From positions 1-64,000 of the forward strand of contig JANJVQ010000030.1 in NCBI GenBank assembly GCA_024710005.1: DNA of 64,000 nucleotides, in the 5' to 3' direction. This document shows, one piece after another, positions 41,796 through 51,154 of this stretch. The notes beneath the pieces were generated by a model that worked only from the letters and a program-made list of their open reading frames with translations, ran no database searches and had not been told where the DNA came from. The stretch's first letter is position 1, and each line of letters opens with the position of its first letter. Position numbers and translations under genes: made by a program. Origin of the DNA: Paludibacter sp. (GTDB taxonomy: Bacteria; Bacteroidota; Bacteroidia; Bacteroidales; Paludibacteraceae).

Positions 41796-44675
41796 ATGAG
41801 TACAGAGGAAATACTGGATGGTGAAATGGAACAGGAGACGGTTAATGACGGAGTTGCGAATCCGGAAGAGGATGCAGCTGCCGTTCATTCGAATTATAAA
41901 GTGCCGAAAATAGCTGATAAGCAAACGAAATACCACCTGTCGGGTATGTATCAGAACTGGTTTCTGGATTACGCATCTTATGTAATCCTGGAACGTGCGG
42001 TGCCCGATATTTACGACGGACTGAAACCCGTTCAGCGCCGTATTCTTCATTCGATGAAAAGGTTGGATGATGGTCGCTACAATAAAGTGGCCAATATCGT
42101 GGGACACACCATGCAGTTTCACCCGCACGGCGATGCCTCAATCGGCGATGCCCTGGTGCAACTCGGACAAAAAGATTTGCTCATTGACTGTCAGGGAAAC
42201 TGGGGAAATATACTGACCGGCGATGGCGCTGCCGCTCCCCGTTATATCGAGGCGCGCTTGTCGAAATTCGCCTTGGATACTGTTTTCAATCCTAAAACTA
42301 CCGAGTGGAAACTGTCGTACGATGGCAGGAATAAAGAGCCTATCTCCCTGCCGGTGAAATTTCCTTTGTTGCTGGCACAGGGAGTAGAGGGTATCGCCGT
42401 CGGACTGAACTCCAAAATTCTTCCGCATAACTTCAATGAATTGCTGGATGCCTGTATTGCCCACCTGAAAGGTGAAGAGTTTATGCTTTTCCCTGATTTT
42501 CAGACGGGAGGTTCAATTGATGTGAGCCGTTATAACGATGGGGAAAGGGGAGGAGCGGTAAAGATACGCGCCAAAATCAGTAAAGTAGATAATAAAACGC
42601 TGGCTATTACGGAAATTCCTTATGGGTCAAATACGACTAAACTGATTGAATCCATCATCAAGGCTTCTGAAAAGGGAAAGATTAAAATCCGCAAGGTAGA
42701 TGACAATACTTCTGCCAACGTGGAAATTCTGGTGCATTTGCAGGCAGGAGCTTCTTCGGATAAAACCATTGATGCGCTGTATGCTTTTACCGATTGCGAA
42801 ATCAGCATCTCGCCCAACTGTTGCGTGATTCATGATAAAAAGCCACGTTTCCTGCGGGTGAGCGACATGTTGCGCATCAGTTGCGACCACACCATGAATT
42901 TGCTGGAACTGGAACTCCGGATTCAAAAGGGAGAGTTGGAAGAACAATTGTTCTTTACTTCGCTTGAAAAGATATTCATCGAAAACAGGATTTATAAGGA
43001 TAAAGGTTTTGAGGATAGTACGACACAGGATGCTGTGGTGGCCCATATCGACAAAAGATTAGAACCTTTCAAAAAAGATTTTATCCGGGAAGTGGTTCGG
43101 GAGGATATCCTGAAGTTGCTGGATATTAAGATGATGCGTATCACGAAATTCGATTCGGATAAGGCAGATGAAATCCTCATCAATTTACAGAAGAAAATCA
43201 AGGAGGTTCAGTATGAACTGGATCACTTAGTCGATTATACGATCTTTTGGTACGAAAGTCTGAAAAATAAATACGGGAAAAATTACCCGAGAAGAACAGA
43301 GATACGGAATTTCGAAACCATCGTGGCGACCAAGGTGGTTGAAGCCAATGAAAAACTGTATGTCAACTACGAAGAAGGTTTCATCGGAACCGGGTTGAAA
43401 AAGGACGAGTTCATTTGCAGTTGCTCCGACATGGACGATGTTATCATTTTCTATAAAGATGGAAAATATAAGGTAGTAAAAGTGGCGGATAAGCTATTCG
43501 TAGGTAAGAATATCCTGTATGTGAATGTGTTCCGAAAGAACGACCGCCGCACCGTGTACAACGTGGTGTATAAGCATGGCAAGGCCGGACCGTATTACAT
43601 CAAGCGTTTCGCGGTGAATGGTATTACCCGTGACAAAGAATACGATGTGACACAAGGAACGGCCGGGTCGAAGATCATGTATTTTACTTCGAATCCGAAT
43701 GCTGAAGCGGAAGTTATTCGTGTGACGCTGAAACCGAAGCCACGTCTCACCAAGCTGGTGTTCGAAAAGGACTTCAGCGACATCGCGATCAAGGGACGGC
43801 AGTCGCAGGGAAATATCCTGACTAAAAACGAAATCTACAAGATAGCGCTGAAACACAAAGGCGGCTCCACCTTAGGCGGTCGTGAGGTTTGGTTCGACCG
43901 TGATGTGTTGCGACTGAATTACGACAAGCGCGGCGAGTACCTCGGCGAGTTCCACAGTGAAGATCAAATTCTGATTATCTCATCGAAAGGGGAGTATTAC
44001 ATGTCGAACTTCGACCTTACGAACCATTACGAGAAAGATATTCTGGTTATCGAGAAATTCCACGCCGACAAAACATGGTCGCTGGTGTTGTACGATGCCG
44101 ATCAGCAATACTATTACCTGAAACGCTTCCAGTTAGAAGCAACACAGAAACCACAAAACATCCTTGGAGATAATCCCGAATCTAAGCTGATATTGCTTTC
44201 CGACCAGGATTATCCGCGTTTCGAAGTGGTGTTTGGTGGAAACGATGCATACCGCGAAGCCTTAGTCGTGGATGCCGATGAATTCATCGGGGTGAAAAGT
44301 TTCAAAGCCAAGGGGAAACGCCTGACTACCTTTAATGTGGAAACGGTGAATGAATTGGAGCCGCTTCGTTTCAAGGAACCTGTAGAAAACTACACCTCCA
44401 ACGCCCAGGAAGAAACCGAAGAAGACCTGACCGGTGGTGATGAGAACGGAGATGAAAATGAAAACGGAAATAATGGAGGAGCTGATTCTGAACCTAAATC
44501 TGAACCCGTTGAAACTACGGATTCAGAAGAAGTAGCAGAAAAAGTAAAGTCATCAAAATCGAAAAAGAAAACAGAAAGCTCCCCGGATCAGGATATCCTG
44601 CCACCGGTAGGAGAGGAAATACCCGATAACCGCAAAATTATTGATGAGATTACCGGGCAGATGACGTTGTTTTGA
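41796..44675 (+). CDS. parC: DNA topoisomerase IV subunit A
   Basis: The breakage-reunion subunit that decatenates replicated chromosomes with ParE. Read as 959 residues from MSTEEILDGE, since the -7 promoter box overlaps the longer GTG start. It shows DYASYVILERAVPDIYDGLK, PVQRRILHSM and FHPHGDASIGDALVQLGQ; the catalytic Tyr is in GAAAPRYIEARLSKF (about residue 145). A beta-pinwheel-like C-terminal domain and an acidic/Lys-rich tail (about 870-959) ending GQMTLF follow. The tail is typical of Bacteroidales ParC. parE is not in the window. Confidence 0.9.
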   Translation: MSTEEILDGEMEQETVNDGVANPEEDAAAVHSNYKVPKIADKQTKYHLSGMYQNWFLDYASYVILERAVPDIYDGLKPVQRRILHSMKRLDDGRYNKVANIVGHTMQFHPHGDASIGDALVQLGQKDLLIDCQGNWGNILTGDGAAAPRYIEARLSKFALDTVFNPKTTEWKLSYDGRNKEPISLPVKFPLLLAQGVEGIAVGLNSKILPHNFNELLDACIAHLKGEEFMLFPDFQTGGSIDVSRYNDGERGGAVKIRAKISKVDNKTLAITEIPYGSNTTKLIESIIKASEKGKIKIRKVDDNTSANVEILVHLQAGASSDKTIDALYAFTDCEISISPNCCVIHDKKPRFLRVSDMLRISCDHTMNLLELELRIQKGELEEQLFFTSLEKIFIENRIYKDKGFEDSTTQDAVVAHIDKRLEPFKKDFIREVVREDILKLLDIKMMRITKFDSDKADEILINLQKKIKEVQYELDHLVDYTIFWYESLKNKYGKNYPRRTEIRNFETIVATKVVEANEKLYVNYEEGFIGTGLKKDEFICSCSDMDDVIIFYKDGKYKVVKVADKLFVGKNILYVNVFRKNDRRTVYNVVYKHGKAGPYYIKRFAVNGITRDKEYDVTQGTAGSKIMYFTSNPNAEAEVIRVTLKPKPRLTKLVFEKDFSDIAIKGRQSQGNILTKNEIYKIALKHKGGSTLGGREVWFDRDVLRLNYDKRGEYLGEFHSEDQILIISSKGEYYMSNFDLTNHYEKDILVIEKFHADKTWSLVLYDADQQYYYLKRFQLEATQKPQNILGDNPESKLILLSDQDYPRFEVVFGGNDAYREALVVDADEFIGVKSFKAKGKRLTTFNVETVNELEPLRFKEPVENYTSNAQEETEEDLTGGDENGDENENGNNGGADSEPKSEPVETTDSEEVAEKVKSSKSKKKTESSPDQDILPPVGEEIPDNRKIIDEITGQMTLF

Positions 44676-44718
44676 GGTTGGCATGTCAGTTTATGTTTAA
44701 ATCTTTTGTTTTAAATTG

Positions 44719-46383
44719 ATGCTTTTATCAATAGCCGGAATGAAAATTGAAAGAATTCCCATTCTCATTGTGTTTCTTACTTGTGTTCTTTTCTTTGAAC
44801 TACAAGCAAAAACACTCCAGCTGAAAGTGACCACCTTAAACACTGAATGGCTGAGCTGTCCGACTAACGGTCCGGATGACGATGGATTGCAGGTTAACAA
44901 TATCGCTTCGGTTATAAAAACCATGCAGCCGGATATAATAGTTTTGCAGGAAGTGGGGACGAGCAGTGATTATGCGACAATCGATACTTTGTTGAGTAAG
45001 CTGGGTGAAGCGTGGGGAGGGAGCATAAATGCCACCTATTTTGACAATTGCGGTCAGAATCTGGGGATTATCTACAGAAAAACTAAAATCCAATTGGTTA
45101 GTTCCTCTGTTTTAAGCAGTGGAATGAGCAGCCAGGGTAATAGCTATTATTACAACTGGTCGAGCGGACGTTATCCCGTTTCATACAATGTAAATATTGT
45201 GGATGGTACTACCCAAATTCCACTTACAGTTGTGAACCTTCATGCCAAGGCGATGAGTGATACAACAAGTTATACCCGGCGGAAAGGAGCTTCCGAAGGA
45301 TTAAAAGCGATGCTGGATGGTACTGCTTATAATACGAGGCGTATGGTTGTTATTGGTGATTTTAATGATTACCTGACAAGTTCTCAGTGTTATACCTGTG
45401 GAGATTCGCCTTACAAGAATTTCATGGATGATACGGAAAATTACAGGGGATTAACCTCGGGGCTTATGAATCCGTATTATAATAATCCTGTGATTGACAA
45501 TATCGTGATCACAAATGAATTGTTTGAAAATTACGTGTCAAACAGTGCGTTTCTGGAAGTAAGCGCAACCAATACAATTTCAGGTTACAGATACACCACT
45601 TCAGATCATACGCCCATAAGTGCCTTGTTTGCTTTTGAAGTTGAAGGGGAGGACCCCGGAACTTGTGAAAATATCGCATTTTCCGAAACATTTGGATCAG
45701 ACCTGGGTGGTTTTATTCCTTATAATGTAAATGGTGCGCAAACATGGCGTTGGAGTGTATACGGAGCCTTCATGTCTGGTTTTGCAAACAGCATTAACAA
45801 TGAAAATGAAGATTGGTTAATTTCTCCTGTATTCAATATGTCCGGAATGCAATCGGCTATACTGTCGTTTGATCATGCATTGAACTATGCCCCGACAGAA
45901 GCTGATAGGTTAGCGAACCATACCTTATGGATGTCTTCGGATTATCAGGAAGGAAATCCCAACACTGCAACCTGGACACAATTAGGTATTCCCGTTATGC
46001 CTTCCGGCAATAGCTGGACATTTGTCAATTCAGGAAGTATTCATATTCCGCAGCAATTTTTGACTGATAATACCCGCTTTGCCTTCAAATATTTGTCAAC
46101 TACAGATACTGCAGGAACCTGGGAAATTAAAAATTTAGGTCTGAACGCCGTTTGTGCTACTACTGCAATCGCACCCGAAAAAGCGGACGACATTTCAGTA
46201 TTTGGGATAGATGGAGGAATCAGGGTGAAAGCAGTTCAGTCTTCCCGGGTTGCAGTTCATGATATCATGGGAAGAAATTTGTACACGGGTATGATTTCGG
46301 GAGAAAAGGATATTGTGATTGCCGATTTCGGAATTTATTTGGTGCAAGCAAATGGACTGATTCATAAGGTTATTGTAAGGTGA
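44719..46383 (+). CDS. secreted endonuclease/exonuclease/phosphatase-family protein with C-terminal sorting domain
   Basis: A protein of about 554 residues. It has a signal peptide (ending FFELQAK near residue 34) and an EEP domain (about 36-310): VTTLNTEWLSC, the metal Glu in IIVLQEVG, VVNLHAKAMSD, VIGDFNDYL and a final SDHTPISALF. A beta-sandwich of about 150 residues (GTCENIAFSETFGSD onward) and a C-terminal beta domain ending GIYLVQANGLIHKVIVR follow, the latter resembling a type IX secretion signal. It probably degrades extracellular nucleic acid or phosphodiesters. A start at 44740 (MKIERIPIL) is equally plausible. Confidence 0.85.
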   Translation: MLLSIAGMKIERIPILIVFLTCVLFFELQAKTLQLKVTTLNTEWLSCPTNGPDDDGLQVNNIASVIKTMQPDIIVLQEVGTSSDYATIDTLLSKLGEAWGGSINATYFDNCGQNLGIIYRKTKIQLVSSSVLSSGMSSQGNSYYYNWSSGRYPVSYNVNIVDGTTQIPLTVVNLHAKAMSDTTSYTRRKGASEGLKAMLDGTAYNTRRMVVIGDFNDYLTSSQCYTCGDSPYKNFMDDTENYRGLTSGLMNPYYNNPVIDNIVITNELFENYVSNSAFLEVSATNTISGYRYTTSDHTPISALFAFEVEGEDPGTCENIAFSETFGSDLGGFIPYNVNGAQTWRWSVYGAFMSGFANSINNENEDWLISPVFNMSGMQSAILSFDHALNYAPTEADRLANHTLWMSSDYQEGNPNTATWTQLGIPVMPSGNSWTFVNSGSIHIPQQFLTDNTRFAFKYLSTTDTAGTWEIKNLGLNAVCATTAIAPEKADDISVFGIDGGIRVKAVQSSRVAVHDIMGRNLYTGMISGEKDIVIADFGIYLVQANGLIHKVIVR

Positions 46384-46404
46384 TGTTTTTAAAATATACT
46401 TCAC

Positions 46405-47361
46405 ATGCCCGGGTCATCTCAGGATAACAACAAATTTTTCCGGCTCATTTCCGCGATACTCTTCGCGGGATCCGTTGTGTATTTGGTTTATGAAATAATC
46501 CGGTTTGATCAATACGACGACTTGGTAGCTGCTTTTAAAAACATGGGTTGGCCGAATTTTAGCTGGTTATTAGCCGTGTTAATCCTGCTACCGGTAAACT
46601 TGTTGACAGAAGCCCTGAAATGGAGGAAGGTGAGTCGTTACCTCGAAAAACAGCAACTCAGTAATGCTTTTAAGGCAGTACTCGCCGGAATATCATCCGG
46701 GTTTGTAACGCCTAACCGGCTTGGCGATATCGTGGGTCGCATGCATTTCCTGCAACCGGAAAACCGGAAAAGTGCAGTTAGTTTAGCGGCTATAAACAGC
46801 CTGACACAGAACCTGGCCATCCTGTTGCCGGGCATTCCGCTTGCCATCTTGTTTTTCATGCAGAAACAGTCAGCCGTCCAGTCCGGAACGTACATCTTGT
46901 TCCTGATTACAATCTTACTGCTCTTTTTAGTCACCCTGATTGTATTACCGGTAATTGCCAGAAGAATTAAGCAGGAGAAAATTCAAACTTATTTTAGCGG
47001 ACTGACAAACTATACTTTCAACGATATGGCTGTCATAACCGGATGGTCATTGCTGCGGTTTAGCGTGTTTAGCTTCCAATTCTTCCTTATGCTGCGATTT
47101 TTCGGCGTCGAATTATCGCTCATGCAAGCAGTCACAAGCATACCCGTAATGTACCTGCTGGTGACTTTTACGCCCTCGTTCGCCCTTTCTGAAGCCTTGA
47201 TACGCGGTTCGTGGGCCGTGTTTGTTATTGGTAGTTTTGCCGACAACATCCCCGGCATTTTAATGGCCGGGGTTGGGTTGTGGTTTGTCAATGTGGTTGT
47301 GCCAGTGGTGATTGGGAGTGTGCTCTCTTCACTGAAGTTGCGGGTAGCAGATCAAGTTTAG
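46405..47361 (+). CDS. flippase-like membrane protein (UPF0104/LPG synthase TM region family)
   Basis: A 318-residue protein with about eight membrane helices and the family signature AGISSGFVTPNRLGDIVGR (about residues 90-108), followed by TFTPSFALSEALIRGSW near the C-terminus. The family includes the membrane portion of lysylphosphatidylglycerol synthase and AglD-like proteins, thought to move or modify lipid-linked molecules. It starts 21 bp after the nuclease gene, probably the same transcript. The substrate is unknown. Confidence 0.85.
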   Translation: MPGSSQDNNKFFRLISAILFAGSVVYLVYEIIRFDQYDDLVAAFKNMGWPNFSWLLAVLILLPVNLLTEALKWRKVSRYLEKQQLSNAFKAVLAGISSGFVTPNRLGDIVGRMHFLQPENRKSAVSLAAINSLTQNLAILLPGIPLAILFFMQKQSAVQSGTYILFLITILLLFLVTLIVLPVIARRIKQEKIQTYFSGLTNYTFNDMAVITGWSLLRFSVFSFQFFLMLRFFGVELSLMQAVTSIPVMYLLVTFTPSFALSEALIRGSWAVFVIGSFADNIPGILMAGVGLWFVNVVVPVVIGSVLSSLKLRVADQV

Positions 47362-47397
47362 AATCAAGTCTTTGAATAAAAGACATACTAGATTAGC

Positions 47398-48078
47398 TTA
47401 AATCTTATTAATCTTAAACGGGTTGTATGAGATTCCCTCGTCATACACATCCACTTCTTCTTTCTTTTTGACCCACTTTACAATTACATTAGTAAGTGGC
47501 AATACCAGAATCTCGTAGGCAGTTTTCATCGCCGTTTGTGTCCCGATTAAGATGATCAGGTCGTTGTTGGGTATAACGCCATAAAAAGCAATGATAAAAA
47601 ACACAATCGAGTCAGCACCTTCTCCAATCAGTGTGGATAGAACCGCCCGGATAGAAAAGCCACGACCTTTCTGCATGATTTTCATTTTACTCATGACATA
47701 AGCATTCAGGAAGGATCCGGTGAGGAATGCCACGAAACTGGCAATGGTAATCCGCATCGTATTTCCCAGTACCAGATCAAAGGCATCTCCGTGGGTAAAG
47801 TTTTCCGATCCGGGCACCCAGATGCTGAGCCGGAACACGAAAACGGCTAAGAAATTCATAAAGAAACCGTACCAGATAATCAGGCGAACCTTTCGGAATC
47901 CCCAGACTTCGGCAATCAGGTCGTTTACAATGTAAGAAATGGGAAAGATAAGCAATCCGGCAGTGGCCTCAATGGGCCCGATCATGATTAGCTTTTGTTC
48001 AATAATGTTGGCAACGATCAGGCATACTGTAAATAGCAGCCCGGCAGCCATAAAGGCAACGGAAACTTGTTTTTTCAT
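47398..48078 (-). CDS. yhhQ: queuosine precursor transporter (YhhQ/VUT family)
   Basis: A 226-residue protein with six membrane helices. Family marks include the charged intramembrane segments FPISYIVNDLIAEVWGFRKV and GEGADSIVFFIIAFYG, and LTNVIVKWVKKKE near the end. YhhQ proteins import preQ0 or preQ1 for tRNA queuosine synthesis. A TATCTTTG promoter box lies upstream, giving a leader of about 65 nt. I looked there for a preQ1 riboswitch and did not find the consensus. Confidence 0.9.
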   Translation of the reverse strand: MKKQVSVAFMAAGLLFTVCLIVANIIEQKLIMIGPIEATAGLLIFPISYIVNDLIAEVWGFRKVRLIIWYGFFMNFLAVFVFRLSIWVPGSENFTHGDAFDLVLGNTMRITIASFVAFLTGSFLNAYVMSKMKIMQKGRGFSIRAVLSTLIGEGADSIVFFIIAFYGVIPNNDLIILIGTQTAMKTAYEILVLPLTNVIVKWVKKKEEVDVYDEGISYNPFKINKI

Positions 48079-48149
48079 TTTTTCTTGTTTTTTACGTGGT
48101 TATTCAAGCACACGTTCCGCATCTGTCAATAAGCCGGCGGAAACGGCTG

Positions 48150-48157
48150 CAAAGATA
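48150..48157 (-). promoter_or_regulatory. -7 element of yhhQ
   Basis: Minus strand TATCTTTG, with a TTG about 20 nt upstream. It lies in the gap after hicB, so yhhQ has its own promoter. Confidence 0.6.
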
Positions 48158-48172
48158 ATATTATTTTTGAAA

Positions 48173-48577
48173 TCACAACGAAATCGACATCAACTCCGAC
48201 CCCAGCGCGTGCAGTCCTTTTTCGATTTTCTCAATTTGTGACTTGCGGGGTTTCGATTTTCGGTGCAGGTAGCTCCATAATTGTTTTTGATGGATGCCGG
48301 TAACTTTCTCCAAACCGGCTAAAGACAGGATGCCGGCATAGTATTCCAGTAAACTATCCGGATCGAATTTAAAAACCACCTCGAACTCGTTGTCCAGAAA
48401 ATCAGGATATGAAAAACCAATTTCTTGTGCCGTTTTCTTAAAAAACTGCATTTGCCCAATCATGTCTTTTTTAGCCTCTTCCGCGGTATTTCCCATCCCC
48501 GAGAACTTTTCTTGCAAACAATAAACACTGTAAGTGCCATCTGCCGACCTTTCTATTTTTGCTTCAATCTTTTTCAT
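48173..48577 (-). CDS. hicB: HicB-type antitoxin
   Basis: A 134-residue protein. The N-terminal half has the HicB partial RNase H-like fold (KIERSADGTYSVYC, GMGNTAEEAKKDMIGQM). The C-terminal half has an XRE-type HTH (AGLEKVTGIHQKQLWSYLHR, KSQIEKIEKGLHALG). It neutralises HicA and represses the operon. It starts 15 bp after the hicA stop. Confidence 0.88.
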   Translation of the reverse strand: MKKIEAKIERSADGTYSVYCLQEKFSGMGNTAEEAKKDMIGQMQFFKKTAQEIGFSYPDFLDNEFEVVFKFDPDSLLEYYAGILSLAGLEKVTGIHQKQLWSYLHRKSKPRKSQIEKIEKGLHALGSELMSISL

Positions 48578-48592
48578 CCTGATATTCGTTAT

Positions 48593-48772
48593 TTATTTCA
48601 ACTCCATCTCTTTTCGAATTTTATATTCAAGACCTTTACCCACTTCCTTGCTTCCATGATAAGGCACGACATAGCGAATGCCATTCTTTTCATAGATGAT
48701 GTGGCTCCCGGATTGTCTCACTACAGACCAGCCATTCTTTAGGATTAGCTTGTTTAATTCGCTTGATTTCAC
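48593..48772 (-). CDS. hicA: HicA-type toxin (mRNA interferase)
   Basis: A 59-residue protein read from GTG, beginning VKSSELNKLILKNGW, with the double-stranded RNA-binding-like fold and the catalytic His in RQSGSHIIYEK, then YVVPYHGSKEVGKGLEYKI. The longest ORF starts at ATG 48829, but the promoter -7 box at 48799-48806 lies inside that extension and transcription should begin near 48792. The GTG at 48772 is therefore the start. Toxin-first hicAB order is standard. Confidence 0.88.
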   Translation of the reverse strand: MKSSELNKLILKNGWSVVRQSGSHIIYEKNGIRYVVPYHGSKEVGKGLEYKIRKEMELK

Positions 48773-48798
48773 AGTCAGGTTACTTGAAAACAGATACG

Positions 48799-48830
48799 CA
48801 AAAATAGATATATTTCTATGAATAAACAAA
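48799..48830 (-). promoter_or_regulatory. hicAB promoter with overlapping repeats
   Basis: In transcription direction: TTTG (48830-48827), a 20-nt spacer and TATTTTTG (48806-48799). Around it TATCTATTTG and TAGAAATA motifs occur twice each (48800-48850), candidate HicB operators. Confidence 0.75.
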
Positions 48831-48863
48831 TAGATAGAAGTATTTCTGTTGTTTTAACAGGAA

Positions 48864-49280
48864 TTACACCGAAGGCTCTGCTGCAATACTATCAACCGCA
48901 TCGTCTTCGTCGAAGGGAACGTGAATGACTTTATTAATGGTGCCGGTGATGCTTCTGAGGGTTTCATTCTCTTTTTTTAACAGCGTGTTTTCGGCAGAAA
49001 GTTCCAGTATTTTTTGCAACAACACTTCAACAGACTTGTTTTGGGACCCTCCCGTCTGTTCATCGTTTTTCAACATTCCGCCTTTTCCAGTCAACAACCA
49101 CTCCGGATTGATATCTGTATAACAGTAGCATATCTTCTCGCAATTGTCGCTGTTTATCGAACCCGGCTTATCCAGAAAGCCATTGGAGAGTCCTGTGTCT
49201 TTATAAAACCGATACCTGGAGATTCCCTTTAGAATAAGGAACTCTGCTATTCTTTCTCGTATTGAAGTGGAATTCGACAT
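48864..49280 (-). CDS. XRE-family phage-repressor-like regulator
   Basis: A 138-residue protein. The N-terminal HTH (about 8-65: IRERIAEFLILKGISRYRFY, TGLSNGFLDKPGSINSDN) includes CYTDINPEWLLTGKG, a hallmark of Bacteroidales CI-like regulators. A coiled coil follows (LLQKILELSAENTLLKKENE, about 85-108), then an acidic tail. It is divergent from a 57-residue HTH protein with a dyad between the two, a switch-like arrangement as in phages, though no other phage gene is present. Confidence 0.82.
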   Translation of the reverse strand: MSNSTSIRERIAEFLILKGISRYRFYKDTGLSNGFLDKPGSINSDNCEKICYCYTDINPEWLLTGKGGMLKNDEQTGGSQNKSVEVLLQKILELSAENTLLKKENETLRSITGTINKVIHVPFDEDDAVDSIAAEPSV

Positions 49281-49309
49281 AGTTAGTTAAAAAATTAAAT
49301 AAAAAACCC

Positions 49310-49348
49310 CAAAAATATTGCATAATAGAATATAAGCTATTATATTTG
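49310..49348. promoter_or_regulatory. divergent overlapping promoters of the regulator pair
   Basis: Minus-strand -7 box TATTTTTG (49317-49310) and plus-strand ATTG (49317-49320), a 20-nt spacer and TATATTTG (49341-49348). The plus -33 box touches the minus -7 box, so the two promoters probably exclude each other. Confidence 0.6.
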
Positions 49349-49365
49349 CAGCAGATAATAAGCAG

Positions 49366-49383
49366 ATGTCTCTTATGAGACAT
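49366..49383. promoter_or_regulatory. dyad operator ATGTCTC-TTAT-GAGACAT
   Basis: A perfect 7-bp dyad 18 bp downstream of the plus-strand -7 box, inside the leader of the small HTH gene. Probable binding site for the 138-residue regulator or the HTH protein itself. Confidence 0.6.
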
Positions 49384-49457
49384 TGCCGCAAATGTATAAA
49401 AAATTTTTCAATGCATGACCGGTATCTGTAAAACAAACATCTTAACCAAATAAAATA

Positions 49458-49631
49458 ATGAAAAACGAAGCTGAAAAATTGAGCAGCCCACCCCGTCATG
49501 GCTACATATCGCAGTTGGCCAAACTCTGCAACTGTAGCCGGAAAACAGTTTCACGCGCCTTGTTTAAGGGATATACCGGTGCCAAAGCCGAACTGGTCAG
49601 AGAAACATTCAAAAAATTATATAGTAATTAA
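49458..49631 (+). CDS. small HTH DNA-binding protein
   Basis: A 57-residue protein (start MKNEAEKLSSPPRHGYISQL). Its centre, ISQLAKLCNCSRKTVSRALF, is a clear helix-turn-helix with a CSRKTVSRAL recognition helix, and the C-terminus VRETFKKLYSN is helical. It begins 110 bp after its -7 box; the leader carries an 18-bp dyad. Divergent from a CI-like regulator, it may be the second half of a bistable switch that controls the small envelope-protein genes downstream at 49890-51929. Confidence 0.7.
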   Translation: MKNEAEKLSSPPRHGYISQLAKLCNCSRKTVSRALFKGYTGAKAELVRETFKKLYSN

Positions 49632-49889
49632 GAAACTGGTTTGATAAGAAGCCGGGTTAAATGCATTTACCTGAAAACACCGTCTGTTAAAAGAAAGGAG
49701 GTCCTGGCAGCAACAACTGCAGTATGGCAGATTTATGTATTGTTTACACCTAATCTGACCTTATGCGGGAGAAGCAAGCACAAACTCCCGAAAGCCTGAA
49801 AATAGTTATGGGCATAAAATTGTGCAAAAAGGAAAATTTAGTTTACAAACAGAACACAATTTAAGTAGTGTTCAAAAAACAAATGTATT

Positions 49890-50603
49890 ATGAAAAACAA
49901 ATTATTTATCTTAGCAATTTTATTATTTATCTTGACTTCTTGTGAAAAATCAATTGAATACAAAACGGATGACAAAAAGAAGATTGAATTATCCGTCAAC
50001 AAGATGGTTCAATCGACGTTAAAATCGATCATAGAGAGCAATTTGACTGAAGAGGATCTAATTAAAGGTGATACTATTTTTAAGATAGTTCAGCACTATG
50101 ATCCTAATGTGGTTTTGATCTATAATCAACCTCAAAGAATAAAAAGTAATACTGTTTCAGGTGAAGAAGCAACAATGTCTGATAGTCAAATTCAAATTGT
50201 TGCGAAACTTGAATTGATGGGAGCGGAACAAAAGTTTGATTTTGCTGAAATAAGAAACGAAATCTCTTCACTCCCATTTAATGAGCAAGAACTTATGTAT
50301 GTATTATTAGCTGTTGTAGAAGGAGGTGTAGCAGCCATAGACACTATAGTAAATGAGAACGTGGAAGCTCCATTGTATCTGAAAGGTGCTAATAAAATAA
50401 CTAAAGCCAGACTGACGTCAATACTTTGTGGTGCGGCTACTGGCGGTTTAGGGACAATTTATGGAATGTGGTCAGGGGCTATTGTAGGAGCTTATTATGG
50501 GACTTTAGCAGGCGGTTTTATTGGAACTAGTGTTGGGATTATTAGCGGTGCAATACTAAGTGCCTACATCTGTCCAGCAGCAATACCAATAAATAACAAG
50601 TAA
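49890..50603 (+). CDS. hypothetical lipoprotein with C-terminal glycine-zipper membrane region
   Basis: A 237-residue protein with a lipoprotein signal (LFILTSCEKS, Cys about residue 18), a polar middle part without known domain, and a Gly/Ala-rich hydrophobic end (about 178-230: GAATGGLGTIYGMWSGAIVG, AGGFIGTSVGIISGAILSAY) forming glycine-zipper helices. Such zippers occur in pore-forming or membrane-inserting peptides. The 258 bp upstream hold no gene that I can support. The 110-residue membrane protein follows after 55 bp. Function unknown. Confidence 0.65.
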   Translation: MKNKLFILAILLFILTSCEKSIEYKTDDKKKIELSVNKMVQSTLKSIIESNLTEEDLIKGDTIFKIVQHYDPNVVLIYNQPQRIKSNTVSGEEATMSDSQIQIVAKLELMGAEQKFDFAEIRNEISSLPFNEQELMYVLLAVVEGGVAAIDTIVNENVEAPLYLKGANKITKARLTSILCGAATGGLGTIYGMWSGAIVGAYYGTLAGGFIGTSVGIISGAILSAYICPAAIPINNK

Positions 50604-50658
50604 AATTGGGAATTATATATATAATTATGTGTGTTAAAACATTGTTAAAACATCATGT

Positions 50659-50991
50659 ATGTCGAAAAAAAATAAATTATTGATAGGATTGTCGCTTGTA
50701 ATTTTAGTTATTATTTATGCAATAGTTAAAGCTTACTCAAACAATAATCCCTATGTTACGTTGGCATTCTTTGGCATTATTGGATTTTCATCGGCAATAT
50801 ATGGTGCAAAGAAGTTTAACAAAGATAGAACTGTAAAAAACATAATAGGGGGAGTTCTTATGATTATCTTAAGCTTTGCGGGTATATATTTTGCCCTTTT
50901 TTCAGAGCTATTCAATCATTTAATTTATGGTTTAATTTGCATTTTGTTGGTTATACCCATATTTTTTATTTTCAGAAATACAGTGAAGTAG
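50659..50991 (+). CDS. small integral membrane protein
   Basis: A 110-residue protein of four predicted helices (about 5-22, 32-48, 60-78, 83-103) with short charged loops (KKFNKDRTVKN). No family recognised. Located just downstream of the glycine-zipper lipoprotein; a hairpin follows its stop. Confidence 0.6.
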   Translation: MSKKNKLLIGLSLVILVIIYAIVKAYSNNNPYVTLAFFGIIGFSSAIYGAKKFNKDRTVKNIIGGVLMIILSFAGIYFALFSELFNHLIYGLICILLVIPIFFIFRNTVK

Positions 50992-51001
50992 AAATAAATT
51001 A

Positions 51002-51032
51002 AACAGTCCGGATTTATTAATTCCGGACTGTT
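51002..51032. terminator. hairpin after the small membrane protein gene
   Basis: Perfect 11-bp arms AACAGTCCGGA and TCCGGACTGTT around a 9-nt AT loop. There is no clear T-run afterwards, so it could be a REP-like element rather than a true terminator. Confidence 0.5.
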
Positions 51033-51154
51033 CCAAAGATTACTGATAGAATGAAAATGATATTCTGAATTACTAATTGCATAAAATAAAGCTGACAAAC
51101 ACATTGATCGCGTATTTTAATTGTAGGGAAATGAATTGAAATTAAAATCATATT

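Noticed and set aside
47960-48172. possible preQ1 riboswitch upstream of the queuosine-precursor transporter
   Set aside because: The leader has a short GCCG/CGGC stem and an A-rich end, but the conserved preQ1-I or preQ1-II core bases are not found.
48773-48829. longer N-terminus for HicA
   Set aside because: The promoter -7 box lies within it, and the added residues do not resemble HicA.
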